Source of the DNA: Bacillota bacterium
Lineage (GTDB): Bacteria > Bacillota > Limnochordia > Limnochordales > ZCTH02-B6
Assembly: GCA_017577945.1 (NCBI GenBank)
Contig: PKQS01000008.1
Location: 124,001 to 188,000, forward strand
Direction of reading: 5' to 3'
DNA length: 64,000 bases
The translations under genes were made by a program, and so were the position numbers. The notes under the pieces were generated by a model. The model saw nothing but the letters and a program-made list of their open reading frames with translations. It did not search any database and had not been told where the DNA came from. How positions within the stretch are numbered: the first letter of the stretch is position 1; each line of letters starts with the position of its first letter. Below, in pieces: positions 36,286-45,223 of the stretch.

Positions 36286-37325
36286 GGCAAGTGGATGAAC
36301 GGCGGCCCTCTATCGGCGGGGCCGGGGCCGACGGTCGTTTCGTCCTCGCGTCGGCGACGGTGCTCATGGCGCTGGCCGGCGCGTTTTTTCTGGTGCCCCT
36401 GCTGGTGTTGGCGGCCGTACCACTGGCTGTCCTCGTCTACCGCAACGGCTACCGCGCTGGCACCGTGACGGCCATCGTGACGCTGGTGGTCGTCGCCCTG
36501 GCGCAGCAGCCGCTGCTGGCGGGGTTGCCTGCCACGATTTCCGACGCCGCCTTGCAGGCGTACGCGCTGGCCACGATGATCTCGCTGGTGACGATGGGCC
36601 TCATCGGTATGGTAATCGGCGGGGCGTGGCGGGAAGGCGCTTCGTGGACGGAGGCGTTTTGGCTGGGTGCGGCGGCCGCGTTGATCCCCTTCACGCTGGT
36701 GTGGGCGGGCGCGCGACTGCTCTACGACGTAGACCTGGTGACGGCCGCCTTTCAGCGCTGGGCGGAAATGGTGCGCGGCCTGGTGGCGGAAGCGGCGCGC
36801 CTCGGCCTGACGCCCGCCGAGGTGGACATGCTGGAGGAAGCCGTGGCGCAGACGGAAGCCGGCTTTGCGCTGGTCCGGCCACTGGTTCCCGGTTTCGCCG
36901 CCGTGGGCGCTATCGTCGCCTCGTTCATCGACACCAGTCTGGCGGGCTGGATGCTGGCGCGGTTGGGCCATCCGGTTCCGGCCATGCCGCCGTTCGCTGG
37001 CTGGCGTTTCCCCCGGCCGCTGGCCGTCGTGTGGGTGGCGGCCGAAGCGGCGCTGCTGCTGCAGAGCGCCGGCCGGCTCGCGGGCCTGCCGGCGGTGGAG
37101 AACGCCCTCATGGTGCTAAGCATGCTGTTCGCGCTGCAAGGTGCGGCGGTGGCCTGGCACTGGCTCCGCGGCCGCCGCATCGCGGCGGCGCTGAAAGTCG
37201 TGCTGCTGGTGGCCGTGTACTGGCGGTTCCCCTATGTGTTGATCTGGACGGGCGTGCTGGACGCGTTCTTGGATTTCCGCCGGCTGACCGCAGGCGGGGG
37301 TGCGGGCGGTGCCCCCGCGCCGTGA
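36282..37325 (+). CDS. yybS: YybS family membrane protein (DUF2232)
   Basis: This is a polytopic membrane protein of unknown function. The 347-residue product has about eight hydrophobic segments in the DUF2232 arrangement: LASATVLMALAGAFFLVPLLVL and TAIVTLVVVALAQQPLL early, then a long soluble loop and a C-terminal pair. GTG 36282 overlaps the preceding stop. In B. subtilis the order is yybS-gdpP-rplI; here rplI follows directly, so gdpP is missing from this place. Confidence 0.82.
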   Translation: MRQVDERRPSIGGAGADGRFVLASATVLMALAGAFFLVPLLVLAAVPLAVLVYRNGYRAGTVTAIVTLVVVALAQQPLLAGLPATISDAALQAYALATMISLVTMGLIGMVIGGAWREGASWTEAFWLGAAAALIPFTLVWAGARLLYDVDLVTAAFQRWAEMVRGLVAEAARLGLTPAEVDMLEEAVAQTEAGFALVRPLVPGFAAVGAIVASFIDTSLAGWMLARLGHPVPAMPPFAGWRFPRPLAVVWVAAEAALLLQSAGRLAGLPAVENALMVLSMLFALQGAAVAWHWLRGRRIAAALKVVLLVAVYWRFPYVLIWTGVLDAFLDFRRLTAGGGAGGAPAP

Positions 37326-37346
37326 GCCCGCGAGGAGGTGGCGACG

Positions 37347-37793
37347 GTGAAGGTTATTCTCGTCAAGGACGTCAAAAACGTGGGTCGGCAGAACGAAGTG
37401 GTCGACGTAGCCGAAGGATACGCACGCAATTTTCTCATTCCCCGGGGCCTGGCGGTGGAGGCCACCCCTGCCAATTTGAAGCAGCATGAGGAACGACTGC
37501 GCCGGGAGGCGGCCAAGAAAGCCCGCGAAGAGGCGGAAGCCCGCGAAACGGCTGCCCGCCTGGCGCAAAAGCCCCTCGTGATCAAGGTGAAAGCGGGCGA
37601 AAGCGGGCGCCTGTTCGGCTCGGTGACCAGCGGCGACATCGCGGAGGCGGTGGAAAAACAATTCGGCGTCAAACTGGACAAGCGGCGCATCGAGCTGGAC
37701 GAACCGCTGAAGACCGTGGGCGCCTACAAAGTGGCGGTGCGCCTGCATCCAGGCGTGCAGGCGGAGCTGCAAGTTCACTTGCAGGCCGAATAG
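37347..37793 (+). CDS. rplI: 50S ribosomal protein L9
   Basis: L9 has an N-terminal rRNA-binding domain, a long connecting helix and a C-terminal domain. The 148-residue protein begins [20 protein letters not shown] and continues with [20 protein letters not shown]. An Ala/Glu/Arg helix follows, then the C-terminal domain ([21 protein letters not shown]). GTG 37347 has AGGAGG eight bases upstream. A GTG at 37338 overlaps that site and is rejected. In this genome aroE and ddl lie between rplI and the dnaB helicase gene. Confidence 0.96.
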   Translation: MKVILVKDVKNVGRQNEVVDVAEGYARNFLIPRGLAVEATPANLKQHEERLRREAAKKAREEAEARETAARLAQKPLVIKVKAGESGRLFGSVTSGDIAEAVEKQFGVKLDKRRIELDEPLKTVGAYKVAVRLHPGVQAELQVHLQAE

Positions 37794-37843
37794 ACCGGCC
37801 GGCCGAGCCCGCCGCGCCGGGCCGTGCGGAGGGAGGGGCGGCC

Positions 37844-38731
37844 GTGCTCGCGGCGCCGGGGTCCACAACCGTCGTCGGCATCATCGGCCGGCCCGTAGCG
37901 CACTCGCTGTCGCCGCTGATGCACAACCGCGCCTTTCAGCACCTGGGCATGAACTGGGTGTACGTGCCGTTCGAGGTGCGGGAACAGGATTTGCCGGCAG
38001 CGGTGGCGGGCTTGCGCGCGCTTTCCGTCAAAGGGGTCAACGTAACTATCCCGCACAAGACGGCTGTTATTCCGCTCCTGGACGAGCTGACGCCGGCGGC
38101 GGCAGCGGCCGGTGCGGTCAACACCATCATCCGCGAGGCCGGGCGCCTGATCGGCGACAACACGGACGGGTCGGGCTTCGTGCGCTCACTGGCGGAGGAA
38201 GCGGGCTTTGACCCCAAGGGCACGCGCGTCGTGGTGCTGGGCGCCGGCGGCGCCGCCCGGGCGGTGGCCGCCGCACTGGCGGGCGCAGGCTGCGCGCACG
38301 TGGCCGTCGCCAACCGGACGGTGGACAAAGCCTGGGCGGTGGCGGAGGTCGCCGCGCGCTGCGGCGCGCAGGCCGCGGCGCTGCCCCTGGAGCGGCGCGC
38401 GCTGGAAGAGGCCTTGGCCGGCGCGCAGCTGCTCGTGCAGGCAACGCCCGTGGGCATGGCGGGCGACCAATCGCTGCCGCTTGATCCCGATTTGCTGCAG
38501 CCGCCGCTGCTGGTGGCGGACCTCGTCTACACGCCTCTCTGGACGCCGCTGCTGCGGGCCGCCCGGGCGCGCGGCTGCGCGGTGCTGCCGGGATGGGGCA
38601 TGCTGCTGTACCAAGGCGCCGAGGCCTTTGAACGCTGGACCGGGGTGCGGGCGCCGGTGGCGGTGATGCGGGAGGCGCTGCTGGGCGCGCTGCGGGTGAA
38701 GACGGGCGAAGAGCCGCGCGCTGAGGAATAA
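37844..38731 (+). CDS. aroE: Shikimate dehydrogenase (NADP+)
   Basis: AroE reduces 3-dehydroshikimate to shikimate in aromatic amino acid synthesis. The 295-residue protein has the substrate-binding domain with [35 protein letters not shown] (catalytic Lys) and [14 protein letters not shown] (catalytic Asp). The NADP-binding Rossmann motif is [17 protein letters not shown]. The start is GTG 37844 with GGAGGGAGG upstream. Other aro genes are not in the window. Confidence 0.95.
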   Translation: MLAAPGSTTVVGIIGRPVAHSLSPLMHNRAFQHLGMNWVYVPFEVREQDLPAAVAGLRALSVKGVNVTIPHKTAVIPLLDELTPAAAAAGAVNTIIREAGRLIGDNTDGSGFVRSLAEEAGFDPKGTRVVVLGAGGAARAVAAALAGAGCAHVAVANRTVDKAWAVAEVAARCGAQAAALPLERRALEEALAGAQLLVQATPVGMAGDQSLPLDPDLLQPPLLVADLVYTPLWTPLLRAARARGCAVLPGWGMLLYQGAEAFERWTGVRAPVAVMREALLGALRVKTGEEPRAEE

Positions 38732-38791
38732 AGCGGCCGCGGCGGCTGCGCGCATACGATGGTAGCAGCGCGCGAAATGGGAGTGATGACG

Positions 38792-39859
38792 ATGGGCAAG
38801 TTGCGGGTCGCGGTCGTCTTCGGCGGCCGCTCCGGAGAGCACGAAGTGTCGCTGATGTCGGCGGAAAGCGTGATGAACGCCATTGACCGGAGCAAGTACG
38901 AAGTGGTGCCCATCGGCATCACCAAAGACGGGCGCTGGATCATCGGCGGCGATCCGCTGCGGGCGTTGCGCGAAGGCGAGGTGGACGCCGCCGAGCGATG
39001 GCCGGCGGCGCTACCGGAACTGGCGGACGTTTTCTTCCCCGTGTTGCACGGGCCCTACGGCGAAGACGGCACCATCCAAGGCTTGTTCGACATGGCCGGG
39101 GTGCCCTACGTGGGCTCGGGCGTGGCGGCTTCGGCCGTCGGGATGGACAAAGCGTTCATGAAGATGGCGTTCCGGCAGGCCGGCCTGCCGGTGATGGACT
39201 ACCTCGTCATCACCGAGGCCGCCTGGGCGGCTCGGGAAGCCGAGCTGCGGGAGCGCATCGAGCAGGAGCTAGGCTACCCGTGTTTCGTCAAGCCCGCCAA
39301 CTTGGGCTCCAGCGTCGGCGTCAACCGGGTCGACGAGCCCGAGGCGCTGGATGCAGCGGTGGCGGAAGCGTTCCGATACGACCGCAAGATTCTCGTGGAG
39401 CGAGCCGCGCTCGGCTGCCGCGAGGTGGAAGTGAGCGTCCTGGGCAACGATGAGCCGGAGGCGTCCATCCCCGGCGAAATCGTGCCCAGCCGCGAGTTTT
39501 ACGACTACACGGCCAAGTATCTCGACGACGCGTCGCAGCTGATCATCCCGGCCCGCATCGGCCGGGAAACGGAGGAAACGGTGCGCCGCATGGCCGTGGC
39601 CGCTTTTCAGGCCGTGGATGCGGCGGGCCTGGCGCGAGTCGACTTTTTCGTGCACAAGGAGACCGAACAGGTCTGGGTGAATGAAATCAACACCATGCCC
39701 GGCTTTACGCGCATCAGCATGTATCCCAAGCTGTGGGAGGCCGCCGGCCTGCCGTATCCGGAACTGATCGATCGCCTGATTCAGCTGGGCTTGGAGCGGC
39801 ACCAGCGGCGCGTGCGGCGGGAACAGGCGGCCGCGAAGGGACCGCTTTCCGGGAGGTAG
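38792..39859 (+). CDS. ddl: D-alanine--D-alanine ligase
   Basis: Ddl joins two D-alanines for peptidoglycan precursors using ATP. The 355-residue ATP-grasp protein has [61 protein letters not shown] and [17 protein letters not shown]. The omega-loop [11 protein letters not shown] carries the Tyr typical of D-Ala-D-Ala rather than D-Ala-D-Lac enzymes, so vancomycin-type resistance is not indicated. ATG 38792 with GGGAG eight bases upstream is preferred over ATG 38759. Confidence 0.95.
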   Translation: MGKLRVAVVFGGRSGEHEVSLMSAESVMNAIDRSKYEVVPIGITKDGRWIIGGDPLRALREGEVDAAERWPAALPELADVFFPVLHGPYGEDGTIQGLFDMAGVPYVGSGVAASAVGMDKAFMKMAFRQAGLPVMDYLVITEAAWAAREAELRERIEQELGYPCFVKPANLGSSVGVNRVDEPEALDAAVAEAFRYDRKILVERAALGCREVEVSVLGNDEPEASIPGEIVPSREFYDYTAKYLDDASQLIIPARIGRETEETVRRMAVAAFQAVDAAGLARVDFFVHKETEQVWVNEINTMPGFTRISMYPKLWEAAGLPYPELIDRLIQLGLERHQRRVRREQAAAKGPLSGR

Positions 39860-39869
39860 GTAGGGGCGC

Positions 39870-40691
39870 ATGCCCGCGGAGGAAATTCGCCTGGCGCAAA
39901 GCCCCGAGGGGGCGCAGTGGCCTCTCGCGGTGCCGCGCTCTCTCTTCACCGTCTATCAGCCGGTCGTCGGCGGCATGGCGGTGCTGACCTGGCTGAATTT
40001 GTACGAAATGAGCGGACGAGCCGTCGGCGACCCTCTGGGAGAAGTGGCGCGCCGCCTGAACGTGTCCAAAGCGGCCATCGAAGACGCGATGGCGGAGCTG
40101 GAGCAGGCGGGGCTGGCGCAGCGCGTCGCCGGGCAAATCGTGCTCCACTGGCCGCCGGAGCGGCCGCTTGCGGCGGCGCAAGAAGTCGCGGCCGCAGCCG
40201 CCGGGGCGGGCCGCGCCGCCGCGCCGGCAACCGAGGCACGAACGCCGGACATTCATGCGCCGGGTGCCGTGGCGCCCGCCGTTCGCCCATCGAGCCCGCA
40301 AGAGGAGCCGCGGCGGGAAGTGGACGAGGCCGGGCTGCGGGCGGTGGTCGCGTTTTATCACCAGCGCATCGGCATGCTGGGGCCGTCCCAGTTTGAGACG
40401 CTGCGCTTCTGGATTGAAGAGATGGGCATGTCGTCGGACGTGGTCGCCCTGGCCATCGAAGAGACGGTACAAAACGCCAAGACGCCCACGATTCACTACT
40501 TGGAAGGGGTGCTCCGCAACTGGTACAACCAGGGCGTGCGCACCGTCACCGACTTGCAGAAGAGCAAGCAGGCGCGGGCGTCCGCGCTGAAGCCGTCCGC
40601 TGAAGCAGCCGACGCCTCCCCGTACGAAGCCATCGACCGCGAGGCCGTGCGGCGCTGGAAGGAGTTGTATGCCGATGAGTATGACGGCTGA
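39870..40691 (+). CDS. DnaD/DnaB-domain replication restart or initiation protein
   Basis: DnaD-like proteins remodel DNA and help load the replicative helicase in Firmicutes. The N-terminal half (residues 20-95) looks like a winged-helix DnaD N-domain (LNLYEMSGRAVGDPLGEVARRLNVSKAAIEDAMAELEQAGL). An Ala/Pro-rich linker leads to a C-terminal DnaD domain (FYHQRIGMLGPSQFETLRFW, IEETVQNAKTPTIHYLEGVLRNWYNQGV). ATG 39870 follows ddl by ten bases. Its end overlaps the start of the dnaB helicase gene by 23 bases, which supports a helicase-loading role. Confidence 0.85.
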   Translation: MPAEEIRLAQSPEGAQWPLAVPRSLFTVYQPVVGGMAVLTWLNLYEMSGRAVGDPLGEVARRLNVSKAAIEDAMAELEQAGLAQRVAGQIVLHWPPERPLAAAQEVAAAAAGAGRAAAPATEARTPDIHAPGAVAPAVRPSSPQEEPRREVDEAGLRAVVAFYHQRIGMLGPSQFETLRFWIEEMGMSSDVVALAIEETVQNAKTPTIHYLEGVLRNWYNQGVRTVTDLQKSKQARASALKPSAEAADASPYEAIDREAVRRWKELYADEYDG

Positions 40692-42057
40692 GGAGCTCCG
40701 CCGGCATCCGGGACTGGCCGATGTCGACGCGGAGCGGCGCGTCATCGGCATCTTGCTGAAGCATCCTCACACCGTCGACACGGTCATGCACCGGCTGTCG
40801 CCGGATCACTTTTTTGATCCCATCCACCGCCAGATCTACGAAGCCATTCTGGAGCTCTACAATCAAGGCGGGCGCATCTCCTACACGCAAGTCTACAACC
40901 GCCTCCGCGGCAAGGGCGGCGTGCCGTGGAACGACGTGCTCATCCAGATCACCGAGTCGTTCGTCAGCGAGATGGAGCTGGGCCCGAGCGTCGACTCGCT
41001 GAACGAGCGCATGGCGCGGCGGCGCATCCTGCAGGCCGTCGAGGAAATCCAACGGCTGGTCCTGTTCGAGCAAAACGAGCCTATCGAGCGCATCCAGGCC
41101 CGGGCGCAGGAGCTCATTTTCGCCGCCACCGCCAAGGCCGACACGAAAGACGACGTCAAAGACTTGGTGGACGTGTTGCGCAAGTGCTTCGCCGAGCTGG
41201 TGGAGCGGCGGGAAGGCAAGAAGCCGTCGGGCTTGATCGTGAAGTATCCTTCCATCGACGCGGTGACGAAGGGCTTCAAGAAAGGCGACCTCATCATCGT
41301 GGCCGCGCGGCCGTCCATGGGCAAGACGTCGCTGGTGCTCAACTGGGCCGTCAACGTGGCCAAGTCCCGCGAGCGCACGCCGGTGCTCATCTTCAGCCTG
41401 GAGATGGACGACGTGCAGATCGGCGACCGGCTGGTCATCAGCGAGCTGTACCGCTACAAGCAGCACGGGAAAGCCGCCGAAATCACGGCGGACGATTACC
41501 AGACGAAGCTGGACGACGACAAGTTCGCCCGCACCGTCTCGATCTTCAACGAACTGTACAATTTGCCGATTAAAGTGGTTGACCGCCGGGGGATGACGGT
41601 GGCCGAAATCCGCGCTTACGCTCGCAAGGTGAAGGCGGAGGAGCCCAATCTCGGCCTCATCATAATCGACTACTTGCAGCTGATTAAGCCTCCGGCCAAC
41701 ACCAACAAGAACTGGGCGCTGGTCGTCGGCGACATCGTGCGGGAACTGCGGGACTTGGCCGGCGAGCTGGAAGTGCCGATTATTCTCTTGTCGCAGCTGA
41801 ACCGCTCGGTGGAAAACCGCGACAACAAGCGTCCGGTCATGTCGGACTTGCGGGACAGCGGCAACATCGAGGAGTTCGCCGACGTCATCATCTTCCTGTA
41901 CCGCGAGGACTACTACTACCCGGAGCGCGCCAAAGAGAACGGGACCGAGGGCATCGTGGAAGTCATTTTCGCCAAGCAGCGCAGAGGTCCGACGGGCACC
42001 GTGAAGCTGAAGTTTTACAAAGAGTACACCCGGTTCGTCGACGAGATGGAGCTGTGA
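40669..42057 (+). CDS. dnaB: Replicative DNA helicase (DnaB family; DnaC in Bacillus)
   Basis: This is the hexameric 5'-3' helicase of the replication fork. The 462-residue protein has an N-terminal primase-interacting domain (DVDAERRVIGILLKHPHTVD, FFDPIHRQIYEAILEL). The RecA-like C-terminal domain carries Walker A ARPSMGKTSLVLNW, Walker B LGLIIIDYLQLI, LSQLNRSVENR, and the end AKQRRGPTGTVKLKFYKEYTRF. There is no intein. ATG 40669 has AAGGAG four bases upstream; ATG 40675 is equally possible. It overlaps the dnaD-like gene and is followed four bases later by a small helical protein. Confidence 0.95.
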   Translation: MPMSMTAEELRRHPGLADVDAERRVIGILLKHPHTVDTVMHRLSPDHFFDPIHRQIYEAILELYNQGGRISYTQVYNRLRGKGGVPWNDVLIQITESFVSEMELGPSVDSLNERMARRRILQAVEEIQRLVLFEQNEPIERIQARAQELIFAATAKADTKDDVKDLVDVLRKCFAELVERREGKKPSGLIVKYPSIDAVTKGFKKGDLIIVAARPSMGKTSLVLNWAVNVAKSRERTPVLIFSLEMDDVQIGDRLVISELYRYKQHGKAAEITADDYQTKLDDDKFARTVSIFNELYNLPIKVVDRRGMTVAEIRAYARKVKAEEPNLGLIIIDYLQLIKPPANTNKNWALVVGDIVRELRDLAGELEVPIILLSQLNRSVENRDNKRPVMSDLRDSGNIEEFADVIIFLYREDYYYPERAKENGTEGIVEVIFAKQRRGPTGTVKLKFYKEYTRFVDEMEL

Positions 42058-42060
42058 GCC

Positions 42061-42261
42061 GTGTTTGAAGAGATGGAGCGCGTGAAGCTGAAGTTTCTGG
42101 CCGCCTTCGAGGGCCTGCACCGCCAAGGCGTCATCTCCGAAGACGAGCTGGCGGAGTACATCGACATGGTGGACAAGCTCGACGAGCTGACCGTGGACGA
42201 AATTCGCGCCAAGCTGAGCCGCTTTCTCGGGGAGAGCGACGATGAGGCTGCTGGGCGATGA
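42061..42261 (+). CDS. Small conserved-looking helical protein, unknown function
   Basis: The 66-residue acidic product (FEEMERVKLKFLAAFEGLHR, then VISEDELAEYIDMVDKLDEL) is predicted to be all helical. It is not assigned to a family. The start is GTG 42061, three bases after the dnaB stop, and its end overlaps the next start by 20 bases. The tight packing supports a real gene translated with its neighbours. A role with the helicase would be speculation. Confidence 0.6.
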   Translation: MFEEMERVKLKFLAAFEGLHRQGVISEDELAEYIDMVDKLDELTVDEIRAKLSRFLGESDDEAAGR

Positions 42262-43144
42262 ACGGGTGCGGGCCGTCGTCGTGCTGGCGATGGTGGCCTT
42301 CCTCGTCCTGCAGTCGCCCAAGTGGGTTCTGCCGGGGATGATGGACGAGGACGAAGCCGCGCTGCAGGCCGAGGTAGTCCACGCCGAGGCGCTGCGGGCG
42401 GGCGTGCGGGCGACCATCGCCGTGGACGGCAAGCAAATCGTGCACCGGGCGCCCGCCGCGACGGTGGGTGAGCTGCTGGCCGACGCCGGCGTGGAGGTAG
42501 GTCCTCTGGACCGGGTAACGCCGGGGCTGGACGAGCCGGTGGAGGACGACCTGGTCATCCGCGTCGTGCGCGTGACGCAGGAACAATACCAGGTCGAGGC
42601 GCCGATTCCATACGAGACGTGGCGCTGGGCCGAGCCTCGTTGGGAAGTGGGCTACGTCGGGCTGCTGCGGGCAGGGCGCGAAGGCAAAGAGCTGCGCACG
42701 GTCCTGGCTACCTATGAGGATGGCCGCCTCGTGCAGCAGCTCATCGTCGACCGGCAGACGCTGGAGCCGCCGCGGGCGGAGATTATCGGCATCGGCACTC
42801 GCGTCGTCGTGCGCACGCTGGAGACGCCGGCGGGCGTCATCCGCTACACCGACGTGCTGGAGATGGAGGCGACGGCGTATTACCCGGGGCCGGAGAGCAC
42901 GGGCCGCTGGGCCGACGGGTATACGTCTACGGGCATGAAGGCGGGCCACGGCGTCATCGCCGTTGATCCGTCGGTCATCCCGCTCGGTACGAAAGTGTAC
43001 ATTCCCGGCTACGGCATCGCCGTCGCGGCCGACGTCGGCGGCGCCATCCGGGGCAACCTGATCGATCTGGCCTTCGACACGTACCGCGAGGCGATGCATT
43101 TCGGCCGCCAGCGCGTGAAAGTGTACATTCTAGCCTCGGACTGA
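42242..43144 (+). CDS. YabE-like protein with G5 and 3D domains (cell-wall associated)
   Basis: A membrane anchor near residues 10-28 (VRAVVVLAMVAFLVLQ) is followed by a DUF348 repeat (VDGKQIVHRAPAATVGELLADAGVEVGPLDRV) and a G5-like region. The C-terminal 3D domain (ATAYYPG, GYTSTGMKAGHGVIAVDPSVIPLGTKVYIPGYG, DLAFDTYREAMHFG) holds conserved Asp residues and resembles the fold of Rpf/MltA-type lytic enzymes. ATG 42242 is used. As in B. subtilis (yabE-rnmV-rsmA), rsmA follows, but rnmV is missing here. Confidence 0.85.
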   Translation: MRLLGDERVRAVVVLAMVAFLVLQSPKWVLPGMMDEDEAALQAEVVHAEALRAGVRATIAVDGKQIVHRAPAATVGELLADAGVEVGPLDRVTPGLDEPVEDDLVIRVVRVTQEQYQVEAPIPYETWRWAEPRWEVGYVGLLRAGREGKELRTVLATYEDGRLVQQLIVDRQTLEPPRAEIIGIGTRVVVRTLETPAGVIRYTDVLEMEATAYYPGPESTGRWADGYTSTGMKAGHGVIAVDPSVIPLGTKVYIPGYGIAVAADVGGAIRGNLIDLAFDTYREAMHFGRQRVKVYILASD

Positions 43145-43152
43145 GGGTTTGG

Positions 43153-44097
43153 GTGCCTATGACGCAGCGGCGGCCGCCGGAAGGCGGCCTTCCCTTTGAT
43201 CCCGAGCGCCTGGCCACCCCCTCCGGCGCCGCGGCGGTGCTGGAGCGCTACGGCTTGGCGCCGCGCAAAGGCTTGGGACAAAATTTTCTCGTCGATCGCA
43301 ACATCGTGCGGCAAATCGCCGCGGCCGCGGAGCTGACGGACGGCGACGTGGCCGTGGAGATCGGCCCGGGCCTGGGCGCGCTCACGTGGGCGCTGGCCGA
43401 AAGGGCGCGGGCCGTGGTGGCCATCGAGGTGGACGCAGGGCTGGTCCGCTGGCTGGAGGAGCTGGCGCGCCTGCGCGCCAACATCCGCATCGTCCACGCC
43501 GACGCGCTGACGGTCGATTTCCGCCGCCTCCTGGAAGAGCATCCGCTTGGCCCCGGCGGCGCGTACAAGCTCGTCGCCAACTTGCCCTACTACATCACTA
43601 CGCCGCTGCTCATGCGCTTGCTGGAAGAGCACCTGCCGCTTTCCGCCATGGTGATCATGGTCCAGCGGGAAGTGGCCCAGCGCATCACGGCCCGCCCCGG
43701 GACGAAAGACTACGGGGCGCTGTCGGTGGCCGTGCAGCTGCGGGCGGACGTGGAGCCCGTGGCCGTCGTGTCGCCCAACGTGTTTTTGCCCAGGCCTCAA
43801 GTGGAGTCGGCCGTGTTGCGCCTGCGGCTGCGGCCGCTGCCGGCGGAGGTGGCGGACGAAGCGCTGCTGTTCGCCGTGGTGCGGGCCGCGTTCGGCCAGC
43901 GGCGCAAGACGCTGCGCAACGCCCTGAAAAGCGCGGCCGTGCCGGCGGGCGGGGGACAGCCGCCGTGGCCGGCCGAGGCGGTGGCGCGGGCCTTGGCCGA
44001 GGCGGGCATCGACGGCGAGCGGCGAGGCGAGACGTTGTCGGCGGACGAGTTCATCCGCTTGGCCAACGCGCTGGCGTCCTGCCGGGGGGCCCATTAA
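43153..44097 (+). CDS. rsmA: 16S rRNA (A1518/A1519-N6)-dimethyltransferase
   Basis: RsmA (KsgA) dimethylates two adjacent adenines near the 3' end of 16S rRNA. The 314-residue protein shows RKGLGQNFLVDRNIVRQIAA and the SAM-binding VAVEIGPGLGALTWALAE. The catalytic NLPYYITTPLLMRLLE and FGQRRKTLRNAL are also present. The start is GTG 43153, with ATG 43159 as alternative. It follows the yabE-like gene closely. Loss of this enzyme in other bacteria confers kasugamycin resistance. Confidence 0.96.
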   Translation: MPMTQRRPPEGGLPFDPERLATPSGAAAVLERYGLAPRKGLGQNFLVDRNIVRQIAAAAELTDGDVAVEIGPGLGALTWALAERARAVVAIEVDAGLVRWLEELARLRANIRIVHADALTVDFRRLLEEHPLGPGGAYKLVANLPYYITTPLLMRLLEEHLPLSAMVIMVQREVAQRITARPGTKDYGALSVAVQLRADVEPVAVVSPNVFLPRPQVESAVLRLRLRPLPAEVADEALLFAVVRAAFGQRRKTLRNALKSAAVPAGGGQPPWPAEAVARALAEAGIDGERRGETLSADEFIRLANALASCRGAH

Positions 44098-44118
44098 GCG
44101 GCCGTTTGCACAGTGTGT

Positions 44119-44124
44119 TATAAT
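44119..44124 (+). promoter_or_regulatory. Extended -10 element for the ykuK-like gene
   Basis: TGTTATAAT has a consensus -10 with the TGn extension. It lies 24 bases before the ATG of the YkuK-like gene. No convincing -35 is present. Confidence 0.6.
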
Positions 44125-44147
44125 GTCGGCGAAAGGCGGAGGCGATT

Positions 44148-44618
44148 ATGGAATTCATCAGCCCGACTCGCGGGCGCCTCTCCTTCGACGACGTCTTCAA
44201 AGACATGATGGCGTTCATCGAGGAGGCACCCGAAGAGCGCTATCGTGTCATCGTCGGAACCGATTCGCAATACGGCGAGATGACGTGCTTCGTCACCGCC
44301 GTCATCGTGCACCGTGAGGGCAAAGGAGCCCGCTATTACTACGCGCGCGAGTGGGAGCACACCGAGCGCTCCCTGCGGCAGCGCATCTTTTATGAGACTT
44401 CGCGCAGCCTGGCCGTGGCCAGCCTCATCGCGGAAAAGCTGGCGGAGAACGGCCACGCCGACCTGAACGTGGAGATTCACCTGGATGTCGGCGAAAAGGG
44501 GCAAACGAAGGACCTCATCCGCGAAGTGGTGGGCATGGTCGTCGGGTCGGGGTTCGACGCGCGCATTAAGCCCGACTCCTTCGGCGCCATGACGGTAGCG
44601 GACAAATACACCAAATAG
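44148..44618 (+). CDS. YkuK family protein (DUF458, RNase H-like)
   Basis: DUF458 proteins have an RNase H-like fold and unproven activity. The 156-residue product shows YRVIVGTDSQYGEMTCFVTAVIVHREGKGARYYY, with the Asp of the first strand, and NVEIHLDVGEKGQTKDLIREVVGMV. The end is GFDARIKPDSFGAMTVADKYTK. ATG 44148 has AGGCGGAGG upstream. It has its own extended -10 promoter and is followed by hairpins, so it is probably monocistronic. Confidence 0.85.
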   Translation: MEFISPTRGRLSFDDVFKDMMAFIEEAPEERYRVIVGTDSQYGEMTCFVTAVIVHREGKGARYYYAREWEHTERSLRQRIFYETSRSLAVASLIAEKLAENGHADLNVEIHLDVGEKGQTKDLIREVVGMVVGSGFDARIKPDSFGAMTVADKYTK

Positions 44619-44686
44619 ACCGCCCGGCAGTAGCGTTGGGCCCGGACGGTTTCCTTAGGCTAGTTTTCCGAATTCTACGACAGCGC

Positions 44687-44707
44687 CCGGCCTGCGGCCG
44701 GATTTTT
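44687..44707 (+). terminator. Terminator between ykuK-like gene and veg
   Basis: The stem CCGGCC / GGCCGG with loop TGC is followed by ATTTTTC. A weaker hairpin directly after the stop codon (44619-44652) may add to termination. Confidence 0.7.
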
Positions 44708-44741
44708 CGTTTCGGTCGCTTTTTTTGGGCGGGACGGCCGC

Positions 44742-44771
44742 TTGACATCGTTTCGCGGCCTCTGCTATAAT
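44742..44771 (+). promoter_or_regulatory. veg promoter P1 (consensus sigma-A)
   Basis: TTGACA (44742-44747) and TATAAT (44766-44771) are 18 bases apart, and the -10 has a TG extension (TGCTATAAT). Both hexamers are perfect. The veg promoter of B. subtilis is also unusually strong. Confidence 0.9.
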
Positions 44772-44783
44772 CATCTACTTTCC

Positions 44784-44812
44784 TTGACGTAATGGCTGAA
44801 TCGTGGTAAAAT
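44784..44812 (+). promoter_or_regulatory. veg promoter P2
   Basis: TTGACG (44784-44789) and TAAAAT (44807-44812) are 17 bases apart. The element lies downstream of P1 and 31 bases before the veg start, so veg has tandem promoters. Confidence 0.7.
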
Positions 44813-44843
44813 GCGTTAGAAGAGCGCAAGTGGGGTGATGCAG

Positions 44844-45110
44844 GTGGCTGCGACCAACAAGAGCCTCGAGGAGATCAAGCGCGACCTCGACAATTACGTG
44901 GGTCGGCGCGTGCGCCTGCGGGCCAATCGCGGCCGGCGGCGGTACATCGAGGCGGAAGGGATTCTGGAGAAGACGTATCCGCACGTCTTCGTCGTGCGGT
45001 TGGACAAGCGTGGTACCGTCAGCCGCATGGCGTATTCATACGCGGACGTCCTCACGTCCACCGTAGAAGTCACCGTCGACGACAAGCAAATCGGAGTGGC
45101 CAACCTGTAG
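44844..45110 (+). CDS. veg: Veg protein
   Basis: Veg is a small conserved Firmicutes protein; in B. subtilis it stimulates biofilm gene expression. The 88-residue product shows LEEIKRDLDNYVGRRVRLRANRGRRR, then GILEKTYPHVFVVRLDKRG and RMAYSYADVLTSTVEVTV. These align with the beta-barrel Veg fold. GTG 44844 is chosen to match the family N-terminus; a GTG nine bases upstream is in frame. It has tandem strong promoters and ends at a terminator, so it is transcribed alone. Confidence 0.92.
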   Translation: MAATNKSLEEIKRDLDNYVGRRVRLRANRGRRRYIEAEGILEKTYPHVFVVRLDKRGTVSRMAYSYADVLTSTVEVTVDDKQIGVANL

Positions 45111-45175
45111 CCGGCCGCCTTGGCCGCCCTTTGTTCGCAGGTAGAGGGCGTGCCGCGCCACGCGCGGCGCGAAAA

Positions 45176-45202
45176 AAACCCGGGGCTCGTGCCCGGGTTT
45201 TT
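45176..45202. terminator. Bidirectional terminator between veg and the MerR-type regulator
   Basis: AAACCCGGG / CCCGGGTTT forms a nine-base stem with a seven-base loop. An A-run lies on one side and a T-run on the other, so it can stop transcription from both directions. Confidence 0.9.
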
Positions 45203-45223
45203 CATCTGCGCCTGCTCGCGCGC

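Noticed and set aside
38792..39859. VanA/VanB-type D-Ala-D-Lac ligase
   Set aside because: The omega loop has the FYDYTAKY pattern of D-Ala-D-Ala ligases and no van genes are nearby.
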